This document shows positions 57,031-64,000 of a stretch of 64,000 nt of DNA, one piece after another. How positions within the stretch are numbered: position 1 is the stretch's first letter; the number at the start of each line of letters is the position of its first letter. The DNA lies in assembly GCA_937927685.1 (NCBI GenBank), contig CALBSC010000070.1:27945-91944 (forward strand), given 5' to 3'. Made by a program: the position numbers and the translations under genes. The notes under the pieces were generated by a model, which was not told where the DNA came from, ran no database searches, and was given only the letters and a program-made list of their open reading frames with translations. Source of the DNA: an uncultured Burkholderiales bacterium. Lineage in GTDB: Bacteria; Pseudomonadota; Gammaproteobacteria; Burkholderiales; Burkholderiaceae_C.

Positions 57031-57312
57031 ATGACCTTGTATTCCACCTTTGAGGCTTTCCAGGCAGCCGCCGTAGAGGACGGCTTTGATGAAGTGCTGG
57101 TGCGTGAATGGGACCCCCTGCACGAGACACCCGAGCATGAGCATCCGTTTGATGTGCGGGCCCAGATGGTGTCGGGGGATTTCTGGCTGACGCTCAACGG
57201 CGAGACCCGGCACCTGAAACCGGGTGACACCTTCCGCGTACCGCGCAACACCCGTCACTCAGAACGATACGGCCCGCAAGGCGCCACCTTTTGGGCCGCG
57301 CGCGCCAACTGA
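57031..57312 (+). CDS. Small cupin-domain protein
   Basis: 93 residues. One cupin barrel: REWDPLHETPEHEHPFDVRAQMV carries the first metal motif (His cluster and Glu/Gln), GDFWLTLNGETRHLKPGDTFRVP the second half, with HSERYGPQGA supplying a third His. Such proteins bind a metal and are enzymes or ligand sensors of unknown specificity. ATG 57031 fits the fold; the frame is open upstream but has no good start. It is convergent with fdsA. Confidence 0.82.
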   Translation: MTLYSTFEAFQAAAVEDGFDEVLVREWDPLHETPEHEHPFDVRAQMVSGDFWLTLNGETRHLKPGDTFRVPRNTRHSERYGPQGATFWAARAN

Positions 57313-57332
57313 TCCCTCCTCGCGCGACGCCC

Positions 57333-57346
57333 GGGCGATTTCGCCC
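57333..57346. terminator. Weak bidirectional hairpin between cupin and fdsA genes
   Basis: A 5-bp stem (gggcg / cgccc) with an ATTT loop lies in the 73-base convergent gap. No long T-run is present. Confidence 0.3.
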
Positions 57347-57385
57347 AGGGCGGATTCCGTCGACACCACGCTGTATCGCCGTGAG

Positions 57386-60319
57386 TCAGTGGCTCGCTGC
57401 TGGCTCGACCTGCACCGCGCAGTACTTCAATTCAGGAATCTTGCCGACTGGGTCGAGCGCCGCATTGGTGAGCAGGTTGGCCGCGGCTTCACGGTAGGCG
57501 AACGGAATGAAGAGGGTCCGGTCCGGCGTGCCGACGTCCTCTCGGGTACGAAGCGTCACCTCGCCACGGCGTGAATGCACCCGCACCCAGTCCCCCGCGC
57601 GCAGGCCCAGGCGTTGGAGTGAGGCGGCGTTGAGTGAGACAGTGGCCTCGGGCTCGAGGGCGTCCAGCACCCGTGCGCGACGCGTCATGCTGCCGGTGTG
57701 CCAGTGCTCGAGCTGGCGACCGGTGATGAGGACCCAGGGGTAGTGGTCGTCCGGTTGTTCATGGGCCGGCACCAGGCCTGCGGTGACCAGCCTGACCCGG
57801 CCCGTGGGCGTCGGGAAGTGGTCGTCAAAAATCACCGGGTGTCCCGGGTCGTCGGCGCTCAGGCACGGGTAGGTGACGCTCGACTGTTCCAGCAGACGTG
57901 ACCACGAAATCCCGGCAATCGCCCCGGCCATGGCCTGGCGCATTTCCTCATACACCGCCGCCACACCGGCCTGATCGCCCTCGTAGCGCCAGTCCAGACC
58001 CATGCGTTGCGCGAGTTGCTGGATGATCCACAAATCCAGCCGGGCATCGCCCGGGGGCTGCAAGGCCTGCTGACCCAGTTGCACCATGCGGTCGGTGTTG
58101 CTGACGGTGCCGGTCTTCTCGGGCCAGGCACTGGCCGGCAGCACCACGTCTGCCATCCATGCCGTCTCGGTCAGGAAGATGTCCTGGACAACCAGATGCT
58201 CCAGGCTCGCCAGGGCATGGCGGGCGTGGTTGAGGTTGGGGTCGCTCATCGCCGGGTTTTCACCCAGGATGTACATGCCGCGGATCTTGTGCGGGTCGGT
58301 CTCCGGCGCGAGGGCGCGGTCCATGATCTCCACCACGGTGTAGCCGGGCTGGTCATCCAGGGGCATGCCCCAGAAGTGCTCGAACCAGCGGTGTGCCTCG
58401 GGGTCATTCACCCGCTGGTAGTTGGGGAACATCATCGGGATCAGGCCCGCATCGCTGGCGCCCTGCACATTGTTCTGGCCACGCAAGGGGTGCAAGCCGG
58501 TGCCCGGGCGTCCGATCTGGCCGGTGATGCTGGCCAGCGCAATCAGGCAGCGCACGTTGTCGGTGCCATGCACGTGCTGGCTCACGCCCATGCCCCACAG
58601 GATCATGGCCGTATTGGCCTGGGCATAGGCCCGTGCCACCTCGCGAATGGTGGCCGCGGGTATGCCGCAGACCTCGGCCATCCGTTCCGGCGAAAAGTCT
58701 TTGACGTGGTGCTGCAAGGCCTCGAAATCTTCGGTGCGACCCTCGACAAACGCCGGGTTGAATAACTGCTCTTGCACGATGGTGTGCAACATGGCATTGA
58801 GGAGCGCCACATCGGTGTCAGCGTTGAACTGCAGCGTGCGCCAGGCGTGTCGCGCGAGGTCGGTGCGGCGCGGGTCCATCAACACGATGCGTGCGCCACG
58901 CTCGGCGGCATTCTTCATCCAGGTGGCCGCCACCGGGTGGTTCACCGTCGGGTTGGAGCCGATCACCAGGATGAATTCGGCGTGCTCGACATCGCGCACC
59001 GGGTTGCTGACCGCACCCGAGCCCACGCCCTCGAGCAGGGCGGCCACGCTGGAAGCGTGGCACAGGCGCGTGCAGTGATCCACGTTGTTGCTGCCGAAGC
59101 CGGTGCGCACCAGTTTCTGGAACAGGTAGGCCTCTTCATTGCTGCCCTTGGCCGAGCCAAAGCCGGCCAGGGCCTTGGGCCCGTGGTTCTGCTTGAGTTG
59201 CATCAGGCCCTGCGCGGCCAGGTCCAGGGCCTCGTCCCAGGTGGCTTCACGAAACACATCGGCCCACTCGGTCGGACTCTTGGCCAGGTCCACGTCTTTG
59301 GTCACCCCGGGCTTGCGAATGAGCGGTCGGGTCAGGCGGTGCGGATGGTGGGCGTAGTCAAAGCCAAAGCGGCCCTTCACGCACAGCCGGGACTCGTTGG
59401 CCGGGCCCGCCCGTCCCTCCACCTTGACGATGCGCTCGGCCTTGACGTGGTAGGTGATCTGGCAGCCCACGCCGCAGAACGGGCAGACCGAGTCGACCTG
59501 ACGGTCCACCACTTGCGAGCCCACCAGACTGCGCGGGCTCAAGGCGCCGGTGGGGCAGGCCTGCACACACTCGCCGCACGCCACACAGGTGCTGTCGCCC
59601 ATGGGGTCGTTGAGGTCGAACACGATGCGCGTGTGAGCCCCGCGGCCTTGTGTGCCGATGACGCCATTGACTTGTTCTTCGCGACAGGCGCGCACACAGC
59701 GGTCACACTGGATGCACGCGTCCAGGTTGACCACCATGGCCGGGTGTGAATCGTCGTGCAAGGAGGCACTTTGGGCACCAGGACGCCAGTCGGTTGCCGC
59801 ATCCGGTGTTGACCCGGCTATCGATGTCGACGCCGACACCGATGCCGATGCTGATGCTGATGCTGATGCTGATGCTGATGCCATTCCAGCGGCTGTCCCA
59901 GACCTGGATCCGAAGGCTGACAGCGCCTGAAGCGCTGGCCGCACTTCCACGCCCAGCCGACCCGCCCAGTCACTCAGTTCGCCGTGCGGACGTCGGGCGT
60001 CCCCATCGACCCACCGTTGTCCGGTGGCCGGGGTGTCGGCCAGCAGCATCTCCAGCACCAGGAGCTGACTTTTGCGGGCCCGGGGACTGTTGGTCTGCAC
60101 CACCATGCCGGCTTGCGCGGTGCGGCAGCAACTCGGGGCCAGGGTGCGTTCGCCCTCGATCTCGACCACGCAGGCGCGGCAATTGCCATCAGGACGATAG
60201 CCGGGCTTGTGACACAGATGAGGAATCTCGATGCCGAGGCGTTGCGCGGTTTCCCATAAAGTCTCGCCGGGGCGGGCTTGCACCGCCTGGCCATTGAGCT
60301 GGATGTCGATGTCGCTCAT
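57386..60319 (-). CDS. fdsA: NAD-dependent formate dehydrogenase, catalytic alpha subunit
   Basis: 977 residues. An N-terminal 2Fe-2S domain has Cys36, 47, 50 and 64. A Ser-Ala repeat linker at about 140-165 follows, then NuoG-like 4Fe-4S sites (CIQCDRCVRACR and CVACGECVQACP), a further CPFCGVGC cluster and the molybdopterin domain. The Mo ligand is Cys420 next to His421 (TRLCHASS), the pair used by FDH enzymes. It oxidises formate to carbon dioxide and sends electrons through Fe-S clusters to the fused FdsGB subunit. The start overlaps fdsB by 4 bases (ATGA). fdsC and fdsD, usually present, are not in the window. Confidence 0.95.
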   Translation of the reverse strand: MSDIDIQLNGQAVQARPGETLWETAQRLGIEIPHLCHKPGYRPDGNCRACVVEIEGERTLAPSCCRTAQAGMVVQTNSPRARKSQLLVLEMLLADTPATGQRWVDGDARRPHGELSDWAGRLGVEVRPALQALSAFGSRSGTAAGMASASASASASASASVSASTSIAGSTPDAATDWRPGAQSASLHDDSHPAMVVNLDACIQCDRCVRACREEQVNGVIGTQGRGAHTRIVFDLNDPMGDSTCVACGECVQACPTGALSPRSLVGSQVVDRQVDSVCPFCGVGCQITYHVKAERIVKVEGRAGPANESRLCVKGRFGFDYAHHPHRLTRPLIRKPGVTKDVDLAKSPTEWADVFREATWDEALDLAAQGLMQLKQNHGPKALAGFGSAKGSNEEAYLFQKLVRTGFGSNNVDHCTRLCHASSVAALLEGVGSGAVSNPVRDVEHAEFILVIGSNPTVNHPVAATWMKNAAERGARIVLMDPRRTDLARHAWRTLQFNADTDVALLNAMLHTIVQEQLFNPAFVEGRTEDFEALQHHVKDFSPERMAEVCGIPAATIREVARAYAQANTAMILWGMGVSQHVHGTDNVRCLIALASITGQIGRPGTGLHPLRGQNNVQGASDAGLIPMMFPNYQRVNDPEAHRWFEHFWGMPLDDQPGYTVVEIMDRALAPETDPHKIRGMYILGENPAMSDPNLNHARHALASLEHLVVQDIFLTETAWMADVVLPASAWPEKTGTVSNTDRMVQLGQQALQPPGDARLDLWIIQQLAQRMGLDWRYEGDQAGVAAVYEEMRQAMAGAIAGISWSRLLEQSSVTYPCLSADDPGHPVIFDDHFPTPTGRVRLVTAGLVPAHEQPDDHYPWVLITGRQLEHWHTGSMTRRARVLDALEPEATVSLNAASLQRLGLRAGDWVRVHSRRGEVTLRTREDVGTPDRTLFIPFAYREAAANLLTNAALDPVGKIPELKYCAVQVEPAASH
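59823..59882. repeat. Hexanucleotide tandem repeat inside fdsA (Ser-Ala repeat)
   Basis: Ten consecutive hexamers of gatgct type: five perfect gatgct units (59847-59876) flanked by variants (gatgtc, gacgcc, gacacc, gatgcc). On the coding strand they give a chain of Ala-Ser pairs. A unit of 6 bases keeps the reading frame when it expands or contracts, so length variation would be tolerated. Confidence 0.9.
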
Positions 60320-62112
60320 GGCCGAATTCCTGATGCGGCAGGCGGGCTCGCCGTGGAGCCCAGGGGCGCTGGCTTGGCAGACCCATCCACTTCATGCGGA
60401 AAGTATTGCAACACGCAGCGAATCGGGTTGGGGGCGGCCTGCCCCAGGCCGCAAATGGACGCGTCGCCCATCACGGTGGCCAGGTCGAGCAAGGTGTCCG
60501 GGTCCCACACGGGGGCCTGCATGAGTTGGGCCGCCTTCTCCGTGCCGACCCGACAGGGCGTGCACTGACCGCAACTTTCATCGGCGAAAAACCGCATCAC
60601 GTTCAAGGCGGCATCGCGGGCTCGGTCGTGATCGCTCAGGACCACCACAGCGGCCGAACCGATGAAGCAGCCGTGCGCTTGCAAGGTGTCAAAGTCCAGC
60701 GGCACATCGGCCAATGACGCCGGCAAAATGCCGCCCGAAGCACCGCCCGGCAGATAGGCGTACAAATGGTGCCCCTCGGCCATGCCCCCGCAGTGTTCAT
60801 CAATCAGCTCGCGCACCGTGATGCCGGCCGGGGCGAGCTTGACGCCGGGCTGCTTCACACGACCGCTCACACTGAAGGACCGCAGCCCGTGCCGGCCATG
60901 CCGCCCCTGCGCGGCGAACCAGTCGGCACCGCGCGACACAATGTCCCGCACCCAGTAAAGCGTTTCAAAGTTGTGGGCCAGGGTGGGACGACCGAACAGA
61001 CCCACTTGGGCAATGTAGGGCGGGCGCTTGCGCGGCTCACCGCGCTTGCCCTCCAGGCTTTCGATCAAGGCCGATTCTTCGCCGCAGATGTAGGCGCCGG
61101 CACCGCGGCGCAATGCCAGTTCGGGCAAGGGGCAGGGCGGGTCGCGCTTCAGGTCATCGATGGCCTGTTGCAACAGGGCACGACACCCATGGTATTCGTC
61201 ACGCAAGTAAATGAAGACCTGCGCGGTGCCCACCACCTGGGCGGCAATCAGCACCCCCTCCAGAAAGCGATGGGGGTCTTGCTCCAGGTAGGTGCGGTCC
61301 TTGAAGGTACCGGGTTCGCCCTCGTCCAGGTTGACCACCAGATGCCGGGGGGCGGGCTGCTCGCGCACGATGCGCCACTTGCGCCCCATGGGAAAACCCG
61401 CGCCACCCAATCCCCGCAGACCGGATTGCTCCAAGGCTTGCAGCACCTGTTCCGCGCCCGTCTCGCCATGAGCCACCGAGGCCGCCAGGGTGTATCCACC
61501 CGCGGCGCGGTAGTCCTGGTAGGACACGGTGTTGGGGATGCCGGGGTCCTCCCGACGTCCTTGCGTCACGAGTGCCTGCACCGCTTCGGGGGTGGCATGC
61601 CCCAGAGGGCGCTGACCGACGACGGCGACGGGAGCCTGATCGCAGCGGCCCACACACGGGGCCGGGATGACCCGCACCTCAGGTCCGAGCAATGTCCCCA
61701 CGCGATGCAGCAAGTCATCAGCACCGTGCAGCGCGCAACTCACGCTCTCACACACACGCACCGTCAGGTGGGGCGCGGGTTCCCCGTCCTCCAGGATCTG
61801 GAAGTGGTGATAAAAACTGGCCACCTCCAGCACCTCCACCATGGGCAGGTTCATCGCATGCGCCAGCGCGACCAGGTGCGGTCTCGACAAGGCTCCGTGC
61901 TGGTCGTTGATACGGTGCAGGTACTCGATCAGCAGGTCGCGCCGAAACCCGTCGGGCGGCCGCTGGCCAAGCAAGTCAGAAACCTCCTCGAGCGCCCGTG
62001 GGTCGGGCTGACGCCCGCGCATCTGCGAGCGCGCCGCGCGACGGCTGGCGCGCAAGCTGTCAGGGGTGCCCAGCACCTGCGAGGTGGAAGCGTCTTTCAT
62101 GGGGCGGGCCAT
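60316..62112 (-). CDS. fdsB: Fused FdsG-FdsB subunit of formate dehydrogenase (NADH-binding, NuoE-NuoF type)
   Basis: 598 residues. Residues 40-190 form a NuoE/FdsG-like thioredoxin-fold 2Fe-2S domain (RVCESVSCALHGAD and PAPCVGRCDQAP supply the four cysteines). Residues 190-575 form the NuoF/FdsB-like FMN and NADH domain: LRGLGGAGFPMGRKW, VNLDEGEPGTFKDR, GAGAYICGEESALIESLEG and the 4Fe-4S site SCGQCTPCRVG. It transfers formate electrons to NAD. In Cupriavidus FdsG and FdsB are separate; here they are one chain. The downstream fdsA overlaps its end. Confidence 0.93.
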   Translation of the reverse strand: MARPMKDASTSQVLGTPDSLRASRRAARSQMRGRQPDPRALEEVSDLLGQRPPDGFRRDLLIEYLHRINDQHGALSRPHLVALAHAMNLPMVEVLEVASFYHHFQILEDGEPAPHLTVRVCESVSCALHGADDLLHRVGTLLGPEVRVIPAPCVGRCDQAPVAVVGQRPLGHATPEAVQALVTQGRREDPGIPNTVSYQDYRAAGGYTLAASVAHGETGAEQVLQALEQSGLRGLGGAGFPMGRKWRIVREQPAPRHLVVNLDEGEPGTFKDRTYLEQDPHRFLEGVLIAAQVVGTAQVFIYLRDEYHGCRALLQQAIDDLKRDPPCPLPELALRRGAGAYICGEESALIESLEGKRGEPRKRPPYIAQVGLFGRPTLAHNFETLYWVRDIVSRGADWFAAQGRHGRHGLRSFSVSGRVKQPGVKLAPAGITVRELIDEHCGGMAEGHHLYAYLPGGASGGILPASLADVPLDFDTLQAHGCFIGSAAVVVLSDHDRARDAALNVMRFFADESCGQCTPCRVGTEKAAQLMQAPVWDPDTLLDLATVMGDASICGLGQAAPNPIRCVLQYFPHEVDGSAKPAPLGSTASPPAASGIRP

Positions 62113-62151
62113 TGTCCTTCAAGGGAAGGGTCTGGGCACGTCTGCTGCACC

Positions 62152-63429
62152 TCAGTAGGTCTCCAGGTGCAGTCGACCTTCTTTTTTCAGCGTGGCGCCC
62201 AGGGTGTCCCACGACAGGCCGGCGTTCTCGGCAATGTCACGCAGTGCCAGCACCACGCCTTCTTCCATGCTCTTCAAGCCGCAGACATAGAAGCAGGTGT
62301 TGGGGTCTTTCAGCAGTTCCACCAGGTCCGCCGCGCGCTCGCGCAACAGGTCCTGCACATAGCGCTTGGGCACGCCGGGCGTACGCGAGAACGCAAAGTG
62401 GATGTCGATGAAATCCTTGGGCAGCTTTTGCAAGGGGCCGAAGTAGGGCAATTCCTGCTGGGTGCGTGCCCCGAAGAACAGCTTGAGACGACCGCCTTCG
62501 AACTTGCCGCTCTGGCGCAGCCGACGCCGCCACTCGGTCATGGCGCGCATGGGGGCGCTGCCGGTGCCGGTGCAGATCATCACGATGTTCGAGCGCGGGT
62601 GGTTGGGCATCAGGAACGAAGTACCGAACGGACCGATCACCTGCACCGAATCACCGGGCTGCAGGTCGCAGATGTAGTTGGAGCACACCCCCCGCACGGG
62701 CTTGCCATCATGGTCTTCGACCACACGCTTGACCGTCAGCGACAGGTTGTTGTAGCCCGGGCGCTCGCCGTTGCGCGGGCTGGCGATGGAGTACTGGCGC
62801 GCGTGGTGCGGTTTGCCCTTGTCATCGGTGCCGGGCGGGATGATGCCGATCGACTGGCCTTCCAGCACCGGGAAGGGCATGCTGCCAAAGTCCAGCACCA
62901 CATGGTGGGTTTCGTTTTCGGTGCCGGCGTCGTTCACCTGCACATTGCCCACCACGGTGGCGGTGGCAGGGGCCTTGGGGCCATGCAGGTTGACGTACGG
63001 GTGCGCAGCGGACCAGGGCGGCACCGCAGCGCCCCATTGGCTGGAGGAGAACGCGCTGTCACCCGAGCCCGTCGTGGCTGCCGAGGCGGCAGACGCCGAG
63101 GTGGTGGCGGCCTGAGCGATGACATCCTGCGCCACGGCACCGGCTGCTTGCAATTCGTCATCCGACAAGGGCGCAGGCAGCGACTCCCAGCCCAGCTGCT
63201 CTTCAATGCTGTAGGCCTTGTGGATGGGTACCGAGCGCCAGTTGTCGATGGAGCCGGTTGGGCACGGCGGTACACAGGCCATGCAGAAATTGCAGATGTC
63301 GGCTTTCACCACGTAGTTGGCCGAATCGTGCGTGATGGCCCCCACCGGGCAGATGGCCTCGCAGGTGTTGCAGCGGATGCAGATCTCGGGGTCGATCAGA
63401 TGCTGGTTGAGGACGGCGCTGTCGGACAT
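62152..63429 (-). CDS. boxA: Benzoyl-CoA 2,3-epoxidase reductase component BoxA
   Basis: 425 residues. Two 4Fe-4S ferredoxin motifs (CIRCNTCEAICPVGAIT, CNFCMACVPPCPTGSID) are followed by an Ala/Ser/Thr-rich linker near 108-135, then a ferredoxin-NADP reductase-like FAD domain (ARQYSIASPRNGE, GVCSNYICDL) and NADPH domain (MICTGTGSAPMRAM, CFYVCGLKSMEEG). It supplies electrons from NADPH to BoxB in aerobic benzoyl-CoA degradation. ATG 63429 follows ggag. boxB lies upstream, with a hairpin between them. Confidence 0.95.
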   Translation of the reverse strand: MSDSAVLNQHLIDPEICIRCNTCEAICPVGAITHDSANYVVKADICNFCMACVPPCPTGSIDNWRSVPIHKAYSIEEQLGWESLPAPLSDDELQAAGAVAQDVIAQAATTSASAASAATTGSGDSAFSSSQWGAAVPPWSAAHPYVNLHGPKAPATATVVGNVQVNDAGTENETHHVVLDFGSMPFPVLEGQSIGIIPPGTDDKGKPHHARQYSIASPRNGERPGYNNLSLTVKRVVEDHDGKPVRGVCSNYICDLQPGDSVQVIGPFGTSFLMPNHPRSNIVMICTGTGSAPMRAMTEWRRRLRQSGKFEGGRLKLFFGARTQQELPYFGPLQKLPKDFIDIHFAFSRTPGVPKRYVQDLLRERAADLVELLKDPNTCFYVCGLKSMEEGVVLALRDIAENAGLSWDTLGATLKKEGRLHLETY

Positions 63430-63525
63430 GGCAGGTCTCCTGGTCGGATGTTGTTGTGTGGCGCAATGGCCGAGAGGCCGTGTCTGCGCAGGGTGAACGT
63501 CTGTCGTTCGATGTTGCCACAAAAG

Positions 63526-63547
63526 AGGAGCCTCCGAAGAGGCTCCT
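63526..63547 (-). terminator. Hairpin between boxB and boxA
   Basis: A perfect 9-bp stem (aggagcctc / gaggctcct) with a CGAA loop. On the minus strand it follows the boxB stop by about 75 bases, with four T residues close after the stem, so it could stop part of the transcripts before boxA. Confidence 0.6.
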
Positions 63548-63619
63548 GTTCAGCGGGTCATCCGCAGGCGGCCTGGGCGTGTGCCACGGGGTCCTGCATG
63601 GGATGACAGCCTTGTGCGA

Positions 63620-64000
63620 TCAGTTGAATCGCACGTACTCGAGGTCCACCGGCTGGCGGTTGATGCCCATGGCGGGCGGGGCGATCCAGTTGGCAAACTT
63701 GCCCGGCTCGACCACGCGGCCCATCAGGCTGGCCACGAAAGCGCGGTCGCCACCGCTGGGCAGCCAGTTGTCGACGTTGGCATTCCACTCGGCATCGGAG
63801 ATCACGCGGCCTTCCGGCGACACCTTGACGCCAGACAGCGCGCCGATGTTGCGGTTGAACGCCTTGTGCGGGGCCTTCAGGCGGAAGGGGATGCCCGCCT
63901 TCTCGATCACCTTGTTCCAGCGCTCGACACCGGCCAGGCTGTCCTTGATGTAGTCGTCGCGCAGCACCTCGTTCAAGGCGTTGAGCATGGGCACTTCTTT
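63620..64000 (-). CDS. boxB: Benzoyl-CoA 2,3-epoxidase oxygenase component BoxB, C-terminal part
   Basis: The last 127 codons; the start is beyond the right edge. The fragment shows LNALNEVLRDDYIKDSLAGVERWNKVIEKAGIPF, then LKAPHKAFNRNIGALSGV and the end WIAPPAMGINRQPVDLEYVRF, all typical of BoxB. BoxB is a diiron oxygenase that makes the 2,3-epoxide of benzoyl-CoA. The upstream neighbour in other Box clusters, boxC, is presumably outside the window. Confidence 0.93.
   Translation of the reverse strand, partial: KEVPMLNALNEVLRDDYIKDSLAGVERWNKVIEKAGIPFRLKAPHKAFNRNIGALSGVKVSPEGRVISDAEWNANVDNWLPSGGDRAFVASLMGRVVEPGKFANWIAPPAMGINRQPVDLEYVRFN

Noticed and set aside
60766..63606. A 946-codon open frame on the plus strand opposite fdsB and boxA
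   Set aside because: It lies antisense to genes with clear Fe-S and flavin motifs, has no recognisable domain and no ribosome site. Long antisense frames are expected in GC-rich genes with a strong third-position bias.

Overview
The window is a gene-dense, GC-rich chromosomal segment. I read it as Betaproteobacteria, order Burkholderiales and probably Comamonadaceae. The reasons are a Sox cluster in the order soxCD-YZAX-B, a large set of Bug/TctC solute-binding proteins, the aerobic Box pathway for benzoyl-CoA, tcuAB, pobA/pobR and an NAD-linked FdsA/FdsB formate dehydrogenase. I saw no rRNA, tRNA, IS element, prophage or CRISPR array. The window cuts a gene at each end (an NTF2-like protein on the left, boxB on the right).

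Region 1 (0-9.3 kb) is a stress and low-oxygen block. It holds two universal stress proteins (the second at 12.65 kb), a DUF883/YqjE-like membrane pair overlapping an LCM-type methyltransferase, a genuine 4Fe-4S FNR, a three-BON-domain protein, a second Crp/Fnr regulator, a periplasmic cytochrome c, and an operon of two LuxR-type regulators with degenerate receivers, cyclopropane fatty acid synthase and a small phasin-like protein. FNR-type operators lie upstream of the second Crp/Fnr gene and of the second usp gene. The latter fits a class II FNR promoter well.

Region 2 (9.4-12.5 kb) is a minus-strand operon of a transglutaminase-like protein, eda and pgi (Entner-Doudoroff and hexose phosphate metabolism).

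Region 3 (13.4-28.8 kb) is a lithotrophic sulfur oxidation locus. It starts with a DsrE-like periplasmic protein, flavocytochrome c sulfide dehydrogenase (fccAB), a SoxW-like thioredoxin and an extra cytochrome c. Then come soxC, soxD, soxY, soxZ, soxA and soxX, a terminator, and soxB. From soxB on, the genes are almost contiguous: soxH-like, a BisC-type molybdoenzyme, a PhzF-family protein and a MATE transporter, joined by three 4-base overlaps and one 2-base gap. Sulfide and thiosulfate electrons would pass to c-type cytochromes, and SoxYZ would carry the sulfur between SoxAX, SoxB and SoxCD.

Region 4 (28.8-35 kb) is mixed: an HpcH/HpaI aldolase, DUF3297, a lipoprotein, Hsp20, a glycine-zipper protein, and an outer-membrane barrel coupled to an M14 peptidase.

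Region 5 (35-57.3 kb) is catabolic and transport-related. It includes four Bug proteins with no TctAB permease in the window, enoyl-CoA hydratase, tcuAB, two other solute-binding proteins and pobR/pobA. A set of small-molecule enzymes follows: a YihU-like reductase, a CitE-like lyase, GST, a GGT-family protein, HAD, zinc ADH, SDR and cupin.

Region 6 (57.4-64 kb) encodes a two-gene NAD-dependent formate dehydrogenase, with FdsG and FdsB fused and an unusual Ser-Ala repeat in FdsA, followed by boxA and the end of boxB. The picture is a facultative chemolithoheterotroph that draws electrons from reduced sulfur and formate, degrades aromatics aerobically and copes with oxygen limitation.
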